From: Oscillospiraceae bacterium
GTDB taxonomy: Bacteria; Bacillota; Clostridia; Oscillospirales; Ruminococcaceae
Direction: 5' to 3'
NCBI GenBank assembly: GCA_015067185.1
Contig: SVMZ01000001.1
Location: 1-64,000, forward strand
Length of the DNA: 64,000 bases
The notes beneath the pieces are model-generated. The model was not told the origin of the DNA and ran no database searches. It worked only from the letters and a program-made list of their open reading frames with translations. Numbering within the stretch: position 1 is the first letter of the stretch; the number at the start of each line of letters is the position of its first letter. This document shows positions 24,187-33,928 of the stretch, piece after piece. The translations under genes were made by a program, and so were the position numbers.

Positions 24187-25587
24187 ATGGCATATAAAAC
24201 GATAACCAAACGTTGGCTGATAAACAGCCTGGGTGTTATCCTTGTCATTCTCATTACCTTTGAAATTGTATTTGCTTTCGGTATACGCAATTATTATTAC
24301 GGTGGTGTCCGTCAGATCGCAAATTCACGGGCAGATGTTATTGTCACCACCTTGTTGGGCTTTTATGAAGCCGATGCAGATAAATATGATGAATATGTAA
24401 TGGAACTTGTGGAAGGCTTCGATTACAAAGACAGAATGGAACTGATGGCGGTGGATGTGGAAGGGACGGTAGCCTTTACATCCAGCGGATTTGTTCCTGG
24501 AAAAGATGAGTATATGCCCGATTACATTTATGCTATGGAAACGTCGGGCGACAGCGGTGAATTTATCGGTACAATCAGAGGTGAAAATATTTTTGCCATA
24601 ACAAGACTGCTTCCGGTCAGCGGTGTGGAACATCCCGCAATCCGGATTGTGGTATCGCTCTCTTTGGTGGACAGGCAGATTGTGTTGATGATTGCTGCTA
24701 TTACTGTGGTATGCGTGGCAATTGTGTGTTTTGTTATTTTTTCCAGTGCTTATTTTATCAATTCTATTGTTATCCCGGTCGGTATGGTAGGCGATACGGC
24801 AAGAAAGATTGCGCAGGGCAACTTCGAAACAAGGCTGGAAAAGAAAAATGATGATGAAATCGGTGATCTCTGCGACGTTATCAATTATATGGCAGGGGAA
24901 CTGGGGGAATCGGAAAAGATGAAGAATGACTTTATCTCATCCGTATCCCACGAATTGCGGACACCTCTTACAGCAATTAAGGGCTGGAGTGAAACCATTC
25001 TGGAGGCAGATGACAAAGAAACCGTACAAAAAGGAATGCATGTCATTATTAATGAAACGGAACGCCTTTCCCAAATGGTGGAAGAATTGCTGGATTTTTC
25101 CCGGATTCAGAGCGGCAGACTTTCTATTATTTCGGAAAAACTGGATATCATTGCCGAAGTGTCTGATGTAGTACTGATGTTCACAGAAAGGGCACGGAGA
25201 GAAGGTATTATACTGGAATTCGATGAGCCGGAGGATATGATCGTTGTTATGGGCGATAAAAACAGGCTCAGACAGGTATTTATCAATATTCTTGATAATG
25301 CAATGAAATATTCACATGCAGACGATAAAATTATTGTATCGGCTGTTGCAGATAAAGAAAATGTTGTCATTTCAATTCAGGATTTCGGAGAAGGAATTGA
25401 TGCGGAAGATCTGCCCAAGATAAAGACGCGTTTTTACAAGGGAGCGTCCAGTAAACGAGGTTCCGGAATCGGCTTGGCAGTTGCGGACAGCATTATTGAA
25501 ATGCATGGCGGAAAACTTGATATCGAGAGTCAGAAAGGCTTTGGCACCAATGTTTTGATCACACTGCCGCTTTCAGGGAAACATTGA
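24187..25587 (+). CDS. Sensor histidine kinase
   Basis: This 466-residue kinase has two membrane helices (about 13-36 and 162-190) enclosing a ~125-residue sensor domain. A HAMP linker, a dimerisation domain with H255 in SSVSHELRTPLTAIKGW and a catalytic ATPase domain follow. The N box is NILDNAMKYSHA and the G boxes are DFGEGID and GSGIGLAV. It pairs with the response regulator just upstream. The order lipoprotein-regulator-kinase suggests that the lipoprotein modulates the sensor domain. Confidence 0.93.
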   Translation: MAYKTITKRWLINSLGVILVILITFEIVFAFGIRNYYYGGVRQIANSRADVIVTTLLGFYEADADKYDEYVMELVEGFDYKDRMELMAVDVEGTVAFTSSGFVPGKDEYMPDYIYAMETSGDSGEFIGTIRGENIFAITRLLPVSGVEHPAIRIVVSLSLVDRQIVLMIAAITVVCVAIVCFVIFSSAYFINSIVIPVGMVGDTARKIAQGNFETRLEKKNDDEIGDLCDVINYMAGELGESEKMKNDFISSVSHELRTPLTAIKGWSETILEADDKETVQKGMHVIINETERLSQMVEELLDFSRIQSGRLSIISEKLDIIAEVSDVVLMFTERARREGIILEFDEPEDMIVVMGDKNRLRQVFINILDNAMKYSHADDKIIVSAVADKENVVISIQDFGEGIDAEDLPKIKTRFYKGASSKRGSGIGLAVADSIIEMHGGKLDIESQKGFGTNVLITLPLSGKH

Positions 25588-25640
25588 GGTTTCTTTGATC
25601 AATCGAGGATCAAGCGCAAAATATATCAGGAGGAAATTGT

Positions 25641-26666
25641 ATGTTTATGAGTACTTCCGAAGAGAAAGAGATAGAGATAGCTGTTGTGGAAACGACAGAG
25701 GAAACACCGGTCACTGCTGCAGCTGCATCAGCATGTGATCAGCAAGAGCGCTGCGCTTTTGCGAAAAAGACAAGTATCGGCGGACAGGCTGTAATTGAAG
25801 GTGTCATGATGCGGGGACCGAAGAAAACAGCGTTGTCAGTTCGCATGCAGGACGGTACGATCGATACTGAGACTTGGGAGAATAGAAAATTTGCCATATC
25901 CAAATATCCCTTTATCCGTGGTGTATTTAATTTTACAGTTACCATGGTACAAGGATATAAAACGTTGATGAAATCTGCCGAAAAGGCAGGGTTTGAAGAA
26001 GAGCCCTCTGAATTTGAAAAAAAGCTGGAGAAGATTTTTGGAGATAAGCTTTATAAAATCATCACCGTGATCGCAGCGGTAATTGCGGTTGGTTTGGCCG
26101 TGGTTCTGTTTATGTTGGTTCCTGCCTGGATCGCCAGCTTGACAGAGAATTTTATTCCCGAAACGTTCCGTACGGTAATAGAGGGTGTTATAAAGATTGC
26201 CGTATTTATTCTTTATGTTTATCTCACTTCTTTGCTTTCCGATATTAAACGGGTATATCAGTATCATGGGGCTGAGCATAAAACCATTGCCTGCTATGAG
26301 GCAGGGGAGGAACTGACCCCGGAAAATGTTGCAAAGCATAAGCGGTTTCATCCTCGCTGCGGAACAAGCTTTATGCTGATTGTACTTATCATAAGTATTC
26401 TGGTGTTTTCGCTTCCGTTTGTCCCGTGGGATAATCTCTTCCTGCGTGTTGTCATCAAGCTTGCGTTGCTTCCGGTTATTACAAGTTTGGCTTATGAGGT
26501 TATCAAGCTGGCAGGACGTCACGATAACTTCTTTACAAGAATTATTTCGGCACCGGGTATGTGGCTGCAGCGAATTACCACCAACGAGCCGGACAGATCC
26601 CAAATTGAAGTGGCCATCGCTTCCATGGAAGAAGTTATACCTAAAGACGACAGCGATAAATGGTAA
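25641..26666 (+). CDS. DUF1385 family membrane protein
   Basis: This 341-residue protein begins with an acidic, low-complexity stretch (1-40). The conserved DUF1385 opening SIGGQAVIEGVMMRGP follows. About four membrane helices are seen (136-160, 166-190, 237-258, 262-284). Another conserved segment, YHGAEHKTIACYEAGE, has His and Glu residues that could bind metal. In many clostridia this gene lies beside prmC and prfA, as it lies close to prmC here. The biochemical role is not known. It overlaps no neighbour and is followed by ogt after 3 bases. Confidence 0.88.
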   Translation: MFMSTSEEKEIEIAVVETTEETPVTAAAASACDQQERCAFAKKTSIGGQAVIEGVMMRGPKKTALSVRMQDGTIDTETWENRKFAISKYPFIRGVFNFTVTMVQGYKTLMKSAEKAGFEEEPSEFEKKLEKIFGDKLYKIITVIAAVIAVGLAVVLFMLVPAWIASLTENFIPETFRTVIEGVIKIAVFILYVYLTSLLSDIKRVYQYHGAEHKTIACYEAGEELTPENVAKHKRFHPRCGTSFMLIVLIISILVFSLPFVPWDNLFLRVVIKLALLPVITSLAYEVIKLAGRHDNFFTRIISAPGMWLQRITTNEPDRSQIEVAIASMEEVIPKDDSDKW

Positions 26667-26669
26667 AAA

Positions 26670-27143
26670 ATGATGGAATACCGTGTTTTCAACAGCCCAA
26701 TCGGGTTGATCAGAATAGCAGCCAAAGATGGTTTTATTGTTGAAATTATTCAGTGTGAGGAATCAGCGGTTACAGAGGAATTAAGGTATACAGAGCTGCT
26801 TAGTCGGGCAGAAAGTCAGCTCAAAGAATATTTCAATCATGAGCGTACCTGTTTTGATTTGCCGGTTCGTCTTATATCAACCTCCTTTAGAATGCGTGTA
26901 TGGGAAAAACTAAAGGAAATTCCCTACGGTGAAACCAAAACTTACGGACAGATAGCAAAAGAAATAGGAAACCCAAAGGCAGCACGGGCTGTCGGCGGTG
27001 CCTGTCATGATAACCCTGCTCTTATTGTGGTTCCTTGCCACCGTGTTATTGGTTCTTCTGGGGCACTGACAGGGTTTGCGGGAGGCATCGATAGTAAAAA
27101 AATACTTCTGGATCTGGAAAAGAACATAGATCCATCCCTATAA
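26670..27143 (+). CDS. ogt: Methylated-DNA--protein-cysteine S-methyltransferase
   Basis: This 157-residue protein repairs O6-alkylguanine by moving the alkyl group to its own cysteine. The active site is VVPCHRVIG, with the acceptor Cys near residue 117. The DNA-binding helix region VWEKLKEIPYGETKTYGQIA is typical. It starts three bases after the DUF1385 gene, suggesting translational coupling. Two adjacent ATG codons exist and either could be used. Confidence 0.93.
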   Translation: MMEYRVFNSPIGLIRIAAKDGFIVEIIQCEESAVTEELRYTELLSRAESQLKEYFNHERTCFDLPVRLISTSFRMRVWEKLKEIPYGETKTYGQIAKEIGNPKAARAVGGACHDNPALIVVPCHRVIGSSGALTGFAGGIDSKKILLDLEKNIDPSL

Positions 27144-27169
27144 ATGATATTTGAAAGGATTGTTTTAGG

Positions 27170-28027
27170 TTGACTATCGGACAGCTTTATGCTGAGACGT
27201 CAAAGACTTTTGAACAGGCTGGGGTAGAGAATTTTTCCTTCGAAGCCTCTGTTTTGATTGAAGAACTCCTTGAGCTGAGCTCGACGGAGTTTTTGATGCG
27301 TAAAAGCGAGTCTGTCGATGAAGGACAGAGAGAAAACATACTGCGTGCGGTGCAGCGGCGTTTGTCCGGTGAACCATTGCAGTATATTATTGGCAGTTGG
27401 GATTTTTATGGCTGTAAAATAACTGTTGGAGAGAATGTGTTTATTCCGCGTCCGGAGACAGAACTGCTGATTGAACGGTTGGCAGAACTTCCTTTGCCAG
27501 ATAACCCGAAAATTGCCGATCTTTGCAGCGGAAGCGGCTGCATTGCCATTGCCGCAGCCAAACACCATCCGAAAGCAACGGTTTTTTCCGTGGAGCTTTC
27601 CGAAAAGGCGATTGGTTATATCCGAAAGAACGTGGAAATCAACCATGCGGAAAATGTAGAGATCATTAATCGGAACGTTCTGGATTTACCAGACCCGGAA
27701 AAGATAGAAGATGAAAAATTTTTCGGTTTGGATGTAATCCTCTCCAACCCGCCCTATGTTCCATCCTGGGAAATTCAGGGGCTGCAGAAAGAGGTTCTGA
27801 GGGAACCGCACATGGCTCTTGACGGCGGTGAGGACGGCTTGGATTTTTATGACGCAATTTCCAACGGGTGGTATGCGGCATTGAAACCGGGCGGTATGAT
27901 CATGTATGAAATAGGCGATAAGCAAGCGGCAGGTGTTTCGGAAATTCTGAAGTCTGCCGGATATAAAAATATAAAAGTGTATCAGGATTATGCGGGGATA
28001 GAAAGAATCGTCTCCGCGCAGAAGTGA
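27170..28027 (+). CDS. prmC: Release-factor glutamine methyltransferase
   Basis: This 285-residue SAM-dependent enzyme methylates the Gln of the GGQ motif in peptide release factors. It has an N-terminal helical domain (1-75) and a Rossmann methyltransferase fold with IADLCSGSGCIAIAAAKHHP. The glutamine-binding NPPY motif is in VILSNPPYVPSW. The TTG start at 27170 has GAAAGGA 11 bases upstream. It is between ogt and typA on one probable transcript; prfA, often next to it, is absent. Confidence 0.92.
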   Translation: MTIGQLYAETSKTFEQAGVENFSFEASVLIEELLELSSTEFLMRKSESVDEGQRENILRAVQRRLSGEPLQYIIGSWDFYGCKITVGENVFIPRPETELLIERLAELPLPDNPKIADLCSGSGCIAIAAAKHHPKATVFSVELSEKAIGYIRKNVEINHAENVEIINRNVLDLPDPEKIEDEKFFGLDVILSNPPYVPSWEIQGLQKEVLREPHMALDGGEDGLDFYDAISNGWYAALKPGGMIMYEIGDKQAAGVSEILKSAGYKNIKVYQDYAGIERIVSAQK

Positions 28028-28042
28028 AAGGGGTAAGCCACT

Positions 28043-29866
28043 TTGAAAAGAGAAGATTTGAGAAACATTGCAATAATTGCCCACGTTGACCACGGTAAAA
28101 CAACGCTGGTTGACGAGATGCTTAAGCAGGGCGGTGCTTTCAGAGAAAATCAGGTTGTTGAAGACAGAGTTATGGACTCCAACGATCTGGAACGTGAGCG
28201 CGGTATTACCATTATGGCTAAGAATACATCCGTGCACTATAAGGGTGTAAAGATCAATATTGTTGATACCCCGGGACATGCCGATTTCGGCGGAGAGGTT
28301 GAACGTGTTCTTAAAATGACCGACGGTGTCGTTCTTCTGGTCGATGCTGCAGAAGGACCCATGCCGCAGACACGTTTTGTTCTTCAGAAAGCACTTGAAC
28401 TTGGTCACCGTGTTGTAGTTGTTGTAAATAAGATTGACCGTCCCGATGCCCGTCTGGAAGAAGTTCCCGATGAGGTTTTGGAATTGCTGCTTGATCTTGA
28501 TGCTGACGAAGATCAGCTCAATGGTCCCGTCCTCTTCTGCTCCGGCCGGGATGGTACAGCCTCTTTCTCTTACGACCACAGAGGAACAGATCTTACCCCG
28601 CTGTTTGATACAATTCTTGATTATGTGCCCGCTCCCGAGGGAGAACCGGAAGAACCGCTGCAGTTGTTGGTTTCCTCCATTGACTACAATGAATATGTGG
28701 GAAGAATTGCCATTGGTCGTATTGAAAGAGGAACACTGCGTCCCAATTCTGAAATCACCGTTTGTGATTATTATGATGAGACGCTGAAATACAACAGCAA
28801 AATAGCTAACCTCTATCAGATCGAAGAGCTCAGACGTGTGCCGGTTGAAACTGCTTCCGTCGGTGATATTGTATGTTTCTCCGGTGTACCCAATATTACA
28901 ATAGGAAATACCATCTGTGCTACCACGAATGTAGAGCCGCTGCCTTTTGTCAAAATCAGTGAGCCCACCATTGAAATGACCTTTTCTGTCAATGACAGTC
29001 CCTTTGCCGGACGTGAAGGTAAATTCCCCACCTCCAGGCAGCTTCGTGAACGCCTTTTCCGTGAGCTTCTCAAGGATGTCTCCCTTCGTGTGGAAGAGAC
29101 TGATTCCAGTGATGCCTTCAAAGTAAGAGGCAGGGGAGAAATGCACATCTCTATTCTGATTGAAACCATGCGCCGTGAAGGATATGAGTTCTCTGTAAGC
29201 ACCCCGAGAGTTCTTTATAAGGAAATTGACGGTGTTATGATGGAACCGATTGAAGAATTGGTTGTTGATGTACCGGAGGAATGTGTTGGTTCTGTTATGG
29301 AGAAGATGGGACAGCGTAAAGGTGAACTGACCAAGATGACTCCGATGGCTTCCCGTATGCGCGTGGAGTTCCTGATTCCTTCCCGTGGTCTTTTTGGCTA
29401 CAGAAGCGAGTTTATGACCGATACCAGAGGTGAAGGCATCATGAATACCGTATTCCACGGCTATGAGCCCTACAAGGGCGATGTACAGCGCCGTTTCACC
29501 GGCTCTCTCGTAGCCTATGAGACGGGTGAAGCCGTTACTTATGGCCTTTATAATGCCCAGGAGAGAGGTACTCTGTTTATCTCTCCCGGTATGCCGGTTT
29601 ATGAGGGGATGGTCGTCGGTATGTCTCCGAAGGCGGAAGATATTGTTGTCAACGTCTGTAAGCGTAAACACATCACCAATATGCGTGCTTCCGGTTCCGA
29701 TGATGCATTGCGTCTCACAACCCCCAGAACCATGAGTCTGGAAGAGTATATCGAATTTATCGGTGATGATGAACTGATCGAGGTTACTCCCAAATCTCTT
29801 CGTGTTAGAAAGAGTATTCTTGACAACAACCTTCGTGCAAAAATCAAATTTGGAAATAAACAATAA
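28043..29866 (+). CDS. typA: Ribosome-associated GTPase TypA/BipA
   Basis: This 607-residue translational GTPase has G1 AHVDHGKTT, a G2/switch I region with RGITI, G3 [12 protein letters not shown] and G4 [11 protein letters not shown]-like domains II, III and V and the TypA-specific C-terminal domain (about 480-607) follow. It binds the ribosome at the A site and supports ribosome assembly and stress growth. The TTG start at 28043 has GAAAGGGG 10 bases upstream. Length matches the family (605-615). It ends ahead of a terminator at 30021. Confidence 0.95.
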   Translation: MKREDLRNIAIIAHVDHGKTTLVDEMLKQGGAFRENQVVEDRVMDSNDLERERGITIMAKNTSVHYKGVKINIVDTPGHADFGGEVERVLKMTDGVVLLVDAAEGPMPQTRFVLQKALELGHRVVVVVNKIDRPDARLEEVPDEVLELLLDLDADEDQLNGPVLFCSGRDGTASFSYDHRGTDLTPLFDTILDYVPAPEGEPEEPLQLLVSSIDYNEYVGRIAIGRIERGTLRPNSEITVCDYYDETLKYNSKIANLYQIEELRRVPVETASVGDIVCFSGVPNITIGNTICATTNVEPLPFVKISEPTIEMTFSVNDSPFAGREGKFPTSRQLRERLFRELLKDVSLRVEETDSSDAFKVRGRGEMHISILIETMRREGYEFSVSTPRVLYKEIDGVMMEPIEELVVDVPEECVGSVMEKMGQRKGELTKMTPMASRMRVEFLIPSRGLFGYRSEFMTDTRGEGIMNTVFHGYEPYKGDVQRRFTGSLVAYETGEAVTYGLYNAQERGTLFISPGMPVYEGMVVGMSPKAEDIVVNVCKRKHITNMRASGSDDALRLTTPRTMSLEEYIEFIGDDELIEVTPKSLRVRKSILDNNLRAKIKFGNKQ

Positions 29867-30020
29867 TTGTATTGAACAAATGCGCGGATTATTGTTGTTA
29901 AGGTAAAAATTGACAATTTAGTATCAAATTATGAGCTTGGGATATTTACATTTATTTCTATTTATGCTAAAATAAGCATACATTAATTCCTGAAGCCATA
30001 CTTTACTTGCTGAAACATTT

Positions 30021-30055
30021 TACGGCGGATGATTATTGTAATCCGCCGTATTTTT
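30021..30055 (+). terminator. Terminator between typA and glutamate dehydrogenase
   Basis: TACGGCGGAT pairs with ATCCGCCGTA and is followed by TTTTTA. Confidence 0.8.
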
Positions 30056-30155
30056 ATACCCAGGTCACGGCTTCTTCACATAAGCCAATGGACATGGGGA
30101 GGAAAAGATGTCTTTGCAAAAGGAAGATTAAATCTCGATTGGAGGATTGAAAAAT

Positions 30156-31409
30156 ATGGAAAAAACCTATAATCCGTATGAGAATATGCTTCACGTTCTT
30201 GAAAGTGCTGCAAAAATGCTCGGTCTGGAAGAGGAGGAATATGTTGTTCTCAAATATCCGGAGAGAGAATTGAGAGTAGCCATTCCCGTTAAAATGGACG
30301 ATGGATCCCTCAAAATTTTTGAAGGATACAGAGTACAGCACTCCTGTATCAGAGGTCCCAGTAAGGGCGGCATCCGTTTCCATCAGGATGCAAACATGGA
30401 CGAAGTGAAGGCTCTTGCTGCATGGATGAGCTTTAAGTGTGCTGTTGCCGATATCCCTTACGGCGGCGGTAAAGGCGGTATCAAGGTTGACCCCAGAACT
30501 CTCTCTAAAGGAGAACTGGAGCGCCTGACCAGACGTTTTACAGCCCGTATTCTTCCCATTATCGGACCGGAACAGGATATCCCCGCACCGGACGTCAACA
30601 CCAATGCTGAGATCATGGGTTGGATGATGGATACTTACAGCATGTTCCAGGGTTATGCCGTTCCCGAAATTGTAACAGGTAAGCCTGTTGAGATCGGTGG
30701 TTCTCTTGGACGCGGAGAAGCAACCGGCCGCGGCGTTATGATCGTTGCCAATGAGCTTCTCAAAAACCACAACAAAAAGGTGGAGGGTACCCGCGTTGCT
30801 GTCATCGGTATGGGTAATGTTGGCGGTGTTGCTGCCCGCTTGATGCATAATGCCGGTTACAAAATTGTTGCTGTTGGTGATATTTCCGGCGGATATATTG
30901 ATGAAAACGGAATTGATATGAACGAGCTCTCCGAGTTTCTTAGCAAAAAGAATCTGGTTAAGGATTATAAAGGAAATGGCCGTTTCTGCACGACCGATGA
31001 TGTAATTGCCTGTGATTGCGATATTCTGATTCCTGCAGCTCTTGAAAATCAGATCAACATCCGCAATGCGGATACGGTAAAGGCAAGCTATATCATTGAG
31101 GGCGCTAACGGTCCTACCACAGTGGAAGCTGACGGAATTCTTGAGAAAAAAGGTATTATTGTGGTTCCGGATATCCTCGCAAACTCCGGTGGTGTTACTG
31201 TTTCCTACTTTGAGTGGGTTCAGAACCGTCAGGGTATTGCATGGACGGAAGAAGAAGTCAACACTGCTCTTGAGAAGAAGATGGTCAAAGCGTTTAATGA
31301 TGTTTTGGGCTTTGCTGAAGGAAAAAATACCAGCATGAGAATGGGTGCCTACATGTGTGCCATCTCCAGAATTGTCACCGCGCATAAGATTCGCGGATTC
31401 TTCCCCTGA
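30156..31409 (+). CDS. gdhA: Glutamate dehydrogenase (Glu/Leu/Phe/Val dehydrogenase family)
   Basis: This 417-residue enzyme interconverts glutamate with 2-oxoglutarate and ammonia. Landmarks are GPSKGGIRFHQDANMDEVKA, the catalytic lysine region IPYGGGKGGIKVDP and the nucleotide-binding fold VIGMGNVGGVAARL. The final domain has EGANGPTTVEAD and ILANSGGVTVSYFEW. Length and motifs resemble the RocG/GudB (hexameric, about 420) class. The ATG at 30156 has GGAGGA nine bases upstream. In amino-acid-fermenting clostridia this enzyme runs in the catabolic direction, which is likely but not proven here. It is flanked by terminators, so it is monocistronic. Confidence 0.93.
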   Translation: MEKTYNPYENMLHVLESAAKMLGLEEEEYVVLKYPERELRVAIPVKMDDGSLKIFEGYRVQHSCIRGPSKGGIRFHQDANMDEVKALAAWMSFKCAVADIPYGGGKGGIKVDPRTLSKGELERLTRRFTARILPIIGPEQDIPAPDVNTNAEIMGWMMDTYSMFQGYAVPEIVTGKPVEIGGSLGRGEATGRGVMIVANELLKNHNKKVEGTRVAVIGMGNVGGVAARLMHNAGYKIVAVGDISGGYIDENGIDMNELSEFLSKKNLVKDYKGNGRFCTTDDVIACDCDILIPAALENQINIRNADTVKASYIIEGANGPTTVEADGILEKKGIIVVPDILANSGGVTVSYFEWVQNRQGIAWTEEEVNTALEKKMVKAFNDVLGFAEGKNTSMRMGAYMCAISRIVTAHKIRGFFP

Positions 31410-31428
31410 TTCATCAGAACAAACTTAT

Positions 31429-31467
31429 ACCGCCCGCCGAAAAAACTTCGGCGGGTATTGATTTTTC
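31429..31467 (+). terminator. Glutamate dehydrogenase terminator
   Basis: ACCGCCCGCCGAA pairs with TTCGGCGGGT, followed by an interrupted T-rich tail. Confidence 0.75.
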
Positions 31468-31526
31468 TTTCAAGTTATGGCAAAATGATACAGGACGGTA
31501 AAATAAAGAGAATGGAGTGCAACAGT

Positions 31527-31943
31527 ATGAAATCCTATAGAAAAGAGCTTACCTTCAATCTGCCCAGCCGCAGAGGGCTTGTAAACATCACGCCGCAGGT
31601 ATCGGCTGCCGTGCGTGAAAGCGGTATTAAAGAGGGAATGGTGCTGGTTAATGCGATGCACATCACTGCCAGCGTATTTATCAACGACGATGAGTCCGGT
31701 CTGCATCACGATATGGAAGTGTGGCTGGAAAAGCTCGCTCCGGAAAAACCCTACAGTCAGTATCGTCACAATGGCTTTGAGGATAACGGAGATGCTCATC
31801 TGAAACGCAGTGTTATGGGCCGTGAAGTGGTTGTTGCCATCACCAACGGACGTCTGGACTTCGGTCCCTGGGAGCAGATTTTTTATTTTGAGTTTGACGG
31901 CATGCGTAATAAACGTGTCCTGATTAAAATCATCGGAGAGTGA
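31527..31943 (+). CDS. YjbQ/UPF0047 family protein
   Basis: This 138-residue protein matches the YjbQ family in full length. Conserved pieces are [26 protein letters not shown], a His-rich H-N-G-F segment with [16 protein letters not shown] and [16 protein letters not shown]. The E. coli relative has weak thiamine-phosphate synthase activity; the true role is unclear. GGAG lies nine bases before the ATG at 31527. Another in-frame start exists at 31458 without a site. The gene stands alone and is followed by a terminator. Confidence 0.9.
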   Translation: MKSYRKELTFNLPSRRGLVNITPQVSAAVRESGIKEGMVLVNAMHITASVFINDDESGLHHDMEVWLEKLAPEKPYSQYRHNGFEDNGDAHLKRSVMGREVVVAITNGRLDFGPWEQIFYFEFDGMRNKRVLIKIIGE

Positions 31944-32022
31944 TGGGTGAGTACCGAAGAGGGGGAACAGCTTAATTTATCATGTTTGTACCTTTTCCGT
32001 CATTATCCTGCCTTTTATCAGT

Positions 32023-32063
32023 AAAAACGTGTGGTTTTCTCTTGACATCCACACGTTTTTTTT
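32023..32063 (+). terminator. Terminator after the YjbQ gene
   Basis: AACGTGTGG pairs with CCACACGTT, followed by eight T. Confidence 0.85.
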
Positions 32064-32151
32064 ATATTATTTTTTATAGAAATAATGCCTTATTTTAAAA
32101 GCACATTTTTCCATGAGAAAACAACCTTTTATAAACAGGAGGATGTATAAA

Positions 32152-32886
32152 ATGTTTATGACCACAGTAATCGGCCGCGGACATTCCGGAACCCGTTCCA
32201 TGTCCCATACTCTCAGTGCCAGCGGCGTATATATGGGAGAACCGCTTAATGTTTCCGGCGACCTGATTCCGGCAGAGGATATGTACGAGGCCTGCCGTGT
32301 TATGGCAAAATATGTCGAATACAAGGGCGGATTAGAGTGGGACTTCTCCAAACTCCACACCATGCCCATTGATCCTGCTTTTACCCGTCTCGTAGAGAGT
32401 TTTCTTTCCACCGTTCTCAGCAGCAAAGCCGAGAACAGAGGATGGAAGCTGCCCGAGACTGCACTGGTTTATCCCTGGATCATTCGTATGTTCCCGGAAG
32501 TTAAATATATCTTCTGGGTACGCGATCCCCGCGACTGCATCCTGAACAATCATTTGACCGACCATCTCTCTGATTTCGGTGTTCCCTGTGATCAAACAGA
32601 TGATATCCGTCTCTCCAGAGCATACAGCTGGAAGTATCAAAGAGATATCGTTAAAGCCTCTCCGAAGCCGGCTTCTTACATCAACCTTCGCTTCGAAGAT
32701 ATGGTGTTTGATCAGGATAATACTCTTGCTAAGTTGGAGAAATTCCTCGGTATTCCCATGGCGAAGATTGAGATGCGTCCGGGATCTGTTGGTAGATATA
32801 AGAACGACGAAGGCACACATATGTATGAGTTTTTCAAGGATGAAATGATTGAGCTCGGCTACGAGCTTGAACCCCAGTGGAAATAA
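32152..32886 (+). CDS. Sulfotransferase-like protein
   Basis: This 244-residue protein has the phosphosulfate-binding loop IGRGHSGTRSMSHTL (about 7-21), in place of the usual PKxGTT loop. The 3'-phosphate motif is VRDPRDCILNNH (R124-R127). The C-terminal INLRFEDMVFDQDNTLAKLE is typical of Sulfotransfer_1/3 families. Such enzymes move sulfate from PAPS to an alcohol or sugar. PAPS-dependent enzymes are uncommon in anaerobic Firmicutes. No PAPS synthesis gene is in the window, so a different substrate or a nucleotide kinase-like role is possible. AGGAGG lies nine bases before the ATG at 32152. A terminator follows. Confidence 0.75.
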   Translation: MFMTTVIGRGHSGTRSMSHTLSASGVYMGEPLNVSGDLIPAEDMYEACRVMAKYVEYKGGLEWDFSKLHTMPIDPAFTRLVESFLSTVLSSKAENRGWKLPETALVYPWIIRMFPEVKYIFWVRDPRDCILNNHLTDHLSDFGVPCDQTDDIRLSRAYSWKYQRDIVKASPKPASYINLRFEDMVFDQDNTLAKLEKFLGIPMAKIEMRPGSVGRYKNDEGTHMYEFFKDEMIELGYELEPQWK

Positions 32887-32897
32887 GATAAAATGAC

Positions 32898-32933
32898 AAA
32901 GAGCGGTACTTTTAAAAAGTATCGCTCTTTTTT
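32898..32933 (+). terminator. Terminator after sulfotransferase gene
   Basis: AAAGAGCGGTACTTTT pairs with AAAGTATCGCTCTTT, followed by T. Confidence 0.8.
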
Positions 32934-33018
32934 ATAATCTCTTGGTAAAGTCTTTAAGTGTTCATAAAGATATGGTAAAATATTTGATAAGTTGTTGTTA
33001 TGGGAGGAAAGTCAGAGA

Positions 33019-33921
33019 ATGAAACTCTCTTCATTTCTGTATTTTGCAGGGTTTGGTATAAAAACAATTCTTTTCCGGAAAAAACAACCCATTCTCGGTA
33101 CAGTAATCGTGACAGACAGTTGTAATCTTCACTGCAAACATTGTTCCGTCAACAATCTGACAGCGGTGATGCACCCTTATGAACAGATCAAAGGGGAGAT
33201 GAAGCAGCTGTATCAAATGGGGGTCCGCATTCTATTTTTTTGCGGCGGAGAAACTTTTCTCTGGCGCGATGGATCATATACCTTGCGCGATCTTGTCATC
33301 GAGGCAAAGAAGATTGGATTTCTGATTGTCAACGTAGTCACTAACGGAACGTTTCCATTGGATTTACCGGAAGCGGACTTGATTTTGCTGAGTCTTGACG
33401 GAGACAGGGAGCGGCATAACGAGATCCGCGGCGATACTTACGATAAAATCATGGGAAACATCAGTAAAGCCACTGCAGATAATATCTGCTTCTATATGGC
33501 GATTAATCAAATCAACAAAGACGCTGTCAAAGACGTCTGTGAAGCTGCCAGAGACACCAGAAACGTCCGTGCCGTCTCCTTTAACTTCCATACGCCTTAT
33601 CCCGACACGACGGATCTGGCTCTCTCCAAAGAGGAAAAAGCCGAGTGCTGTCGGGTAATTACCCGGATGATGAAAGATGGAGCGCCCATATTCAACCTGA
33701 AATCGGCGTTTCCCTATCTGATCAACAACAGGTTTCCTACACCCTGTTATCAGTGTGTTGTTATAGAAAACGGAAAAATCAGTACCTGCGGGCGTTGCAT
33801 TGAGGTTCCCGGTCTGTGTGAGCAATGCGGCTATTTCTTTGTGGCAGAATATACACTGCTATTTCGGGGAAATTGGAAAATCGTCCTTGAAATGTTGAAA
33901 ACTTATCTGAAATATATTTAG
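33019..33921 (+). CDS. Radical SAM protein with Cys-rich C-terminus
   Basis: This 300-residue enzyme has the radical SAM cluster motif C35-x3-C39-x2-C42 in TDSCNLHCKHCSVNN. The GGE motif that binds SAM is FFCGGETFLW. A C-terminal cysteine cluster, CYQC, CGRC and CEQCGYFF (about 239-275), could hold an auxiliary iron-sulfur centre. The family ranges from peptide maturases to cofactor enzymes. It is followed after 7 bases by a HemN-like radical SAM protein, so the two are cotranscribed. GGAGG lies 11 bases before the ATG. No precursor peptide gene is visible. The substrate is unknown. Confidence 0.8.
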   Translation: MKLSSFLYFAGFGIKTILFRKKQPILGTVIVTDSCNLHCKHCSVNNLTAVMHPYEQIKGEMKQLYQMGVRILFFCGGETFLWRDGSYTLRDLVIEAKKIGFLIVNVVTNGTFPLDLPEADLILLSLDGDRERHNEIRGDTYDKIMGNISKATADNICFYMAINQINKDAVKDVCEAARDTRNVRAVSFNFHTPYPDTTDLALSKEEKAECCRVITRMMKDGAPIFNLKSAFPYLINNRFPTPCYQCVVIENGKISTCGRCIEVPGLCEQCGYFFVAEYTLLFRGNWKIVLEMLKTYLKYI

Positions 33922-33928
33922 GAGTGCT

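Noticed and set aside
27686..29863. A 725-codon open frame on the minus strand opposite typA and prmC
   Set aside because: It is antisense to two strongly recognised genes and its translation shows no family features. It arises from codon bias of the real genes.
30112..30135. A 7-codon leader-like open frame (GGGGAGG-preceded ATG) before glutamate dehydrogenase
   Set aside because: Too short to judge. It has a good ribosome site but no attenuator follows it and no control-type codon runs appear.
30054..31385. A 443-codon minus-strand frame opposite glutamate dehydrogenase
   Set aside because: The plus strand gene is certain; the antisense translation is low-complexity without a match.
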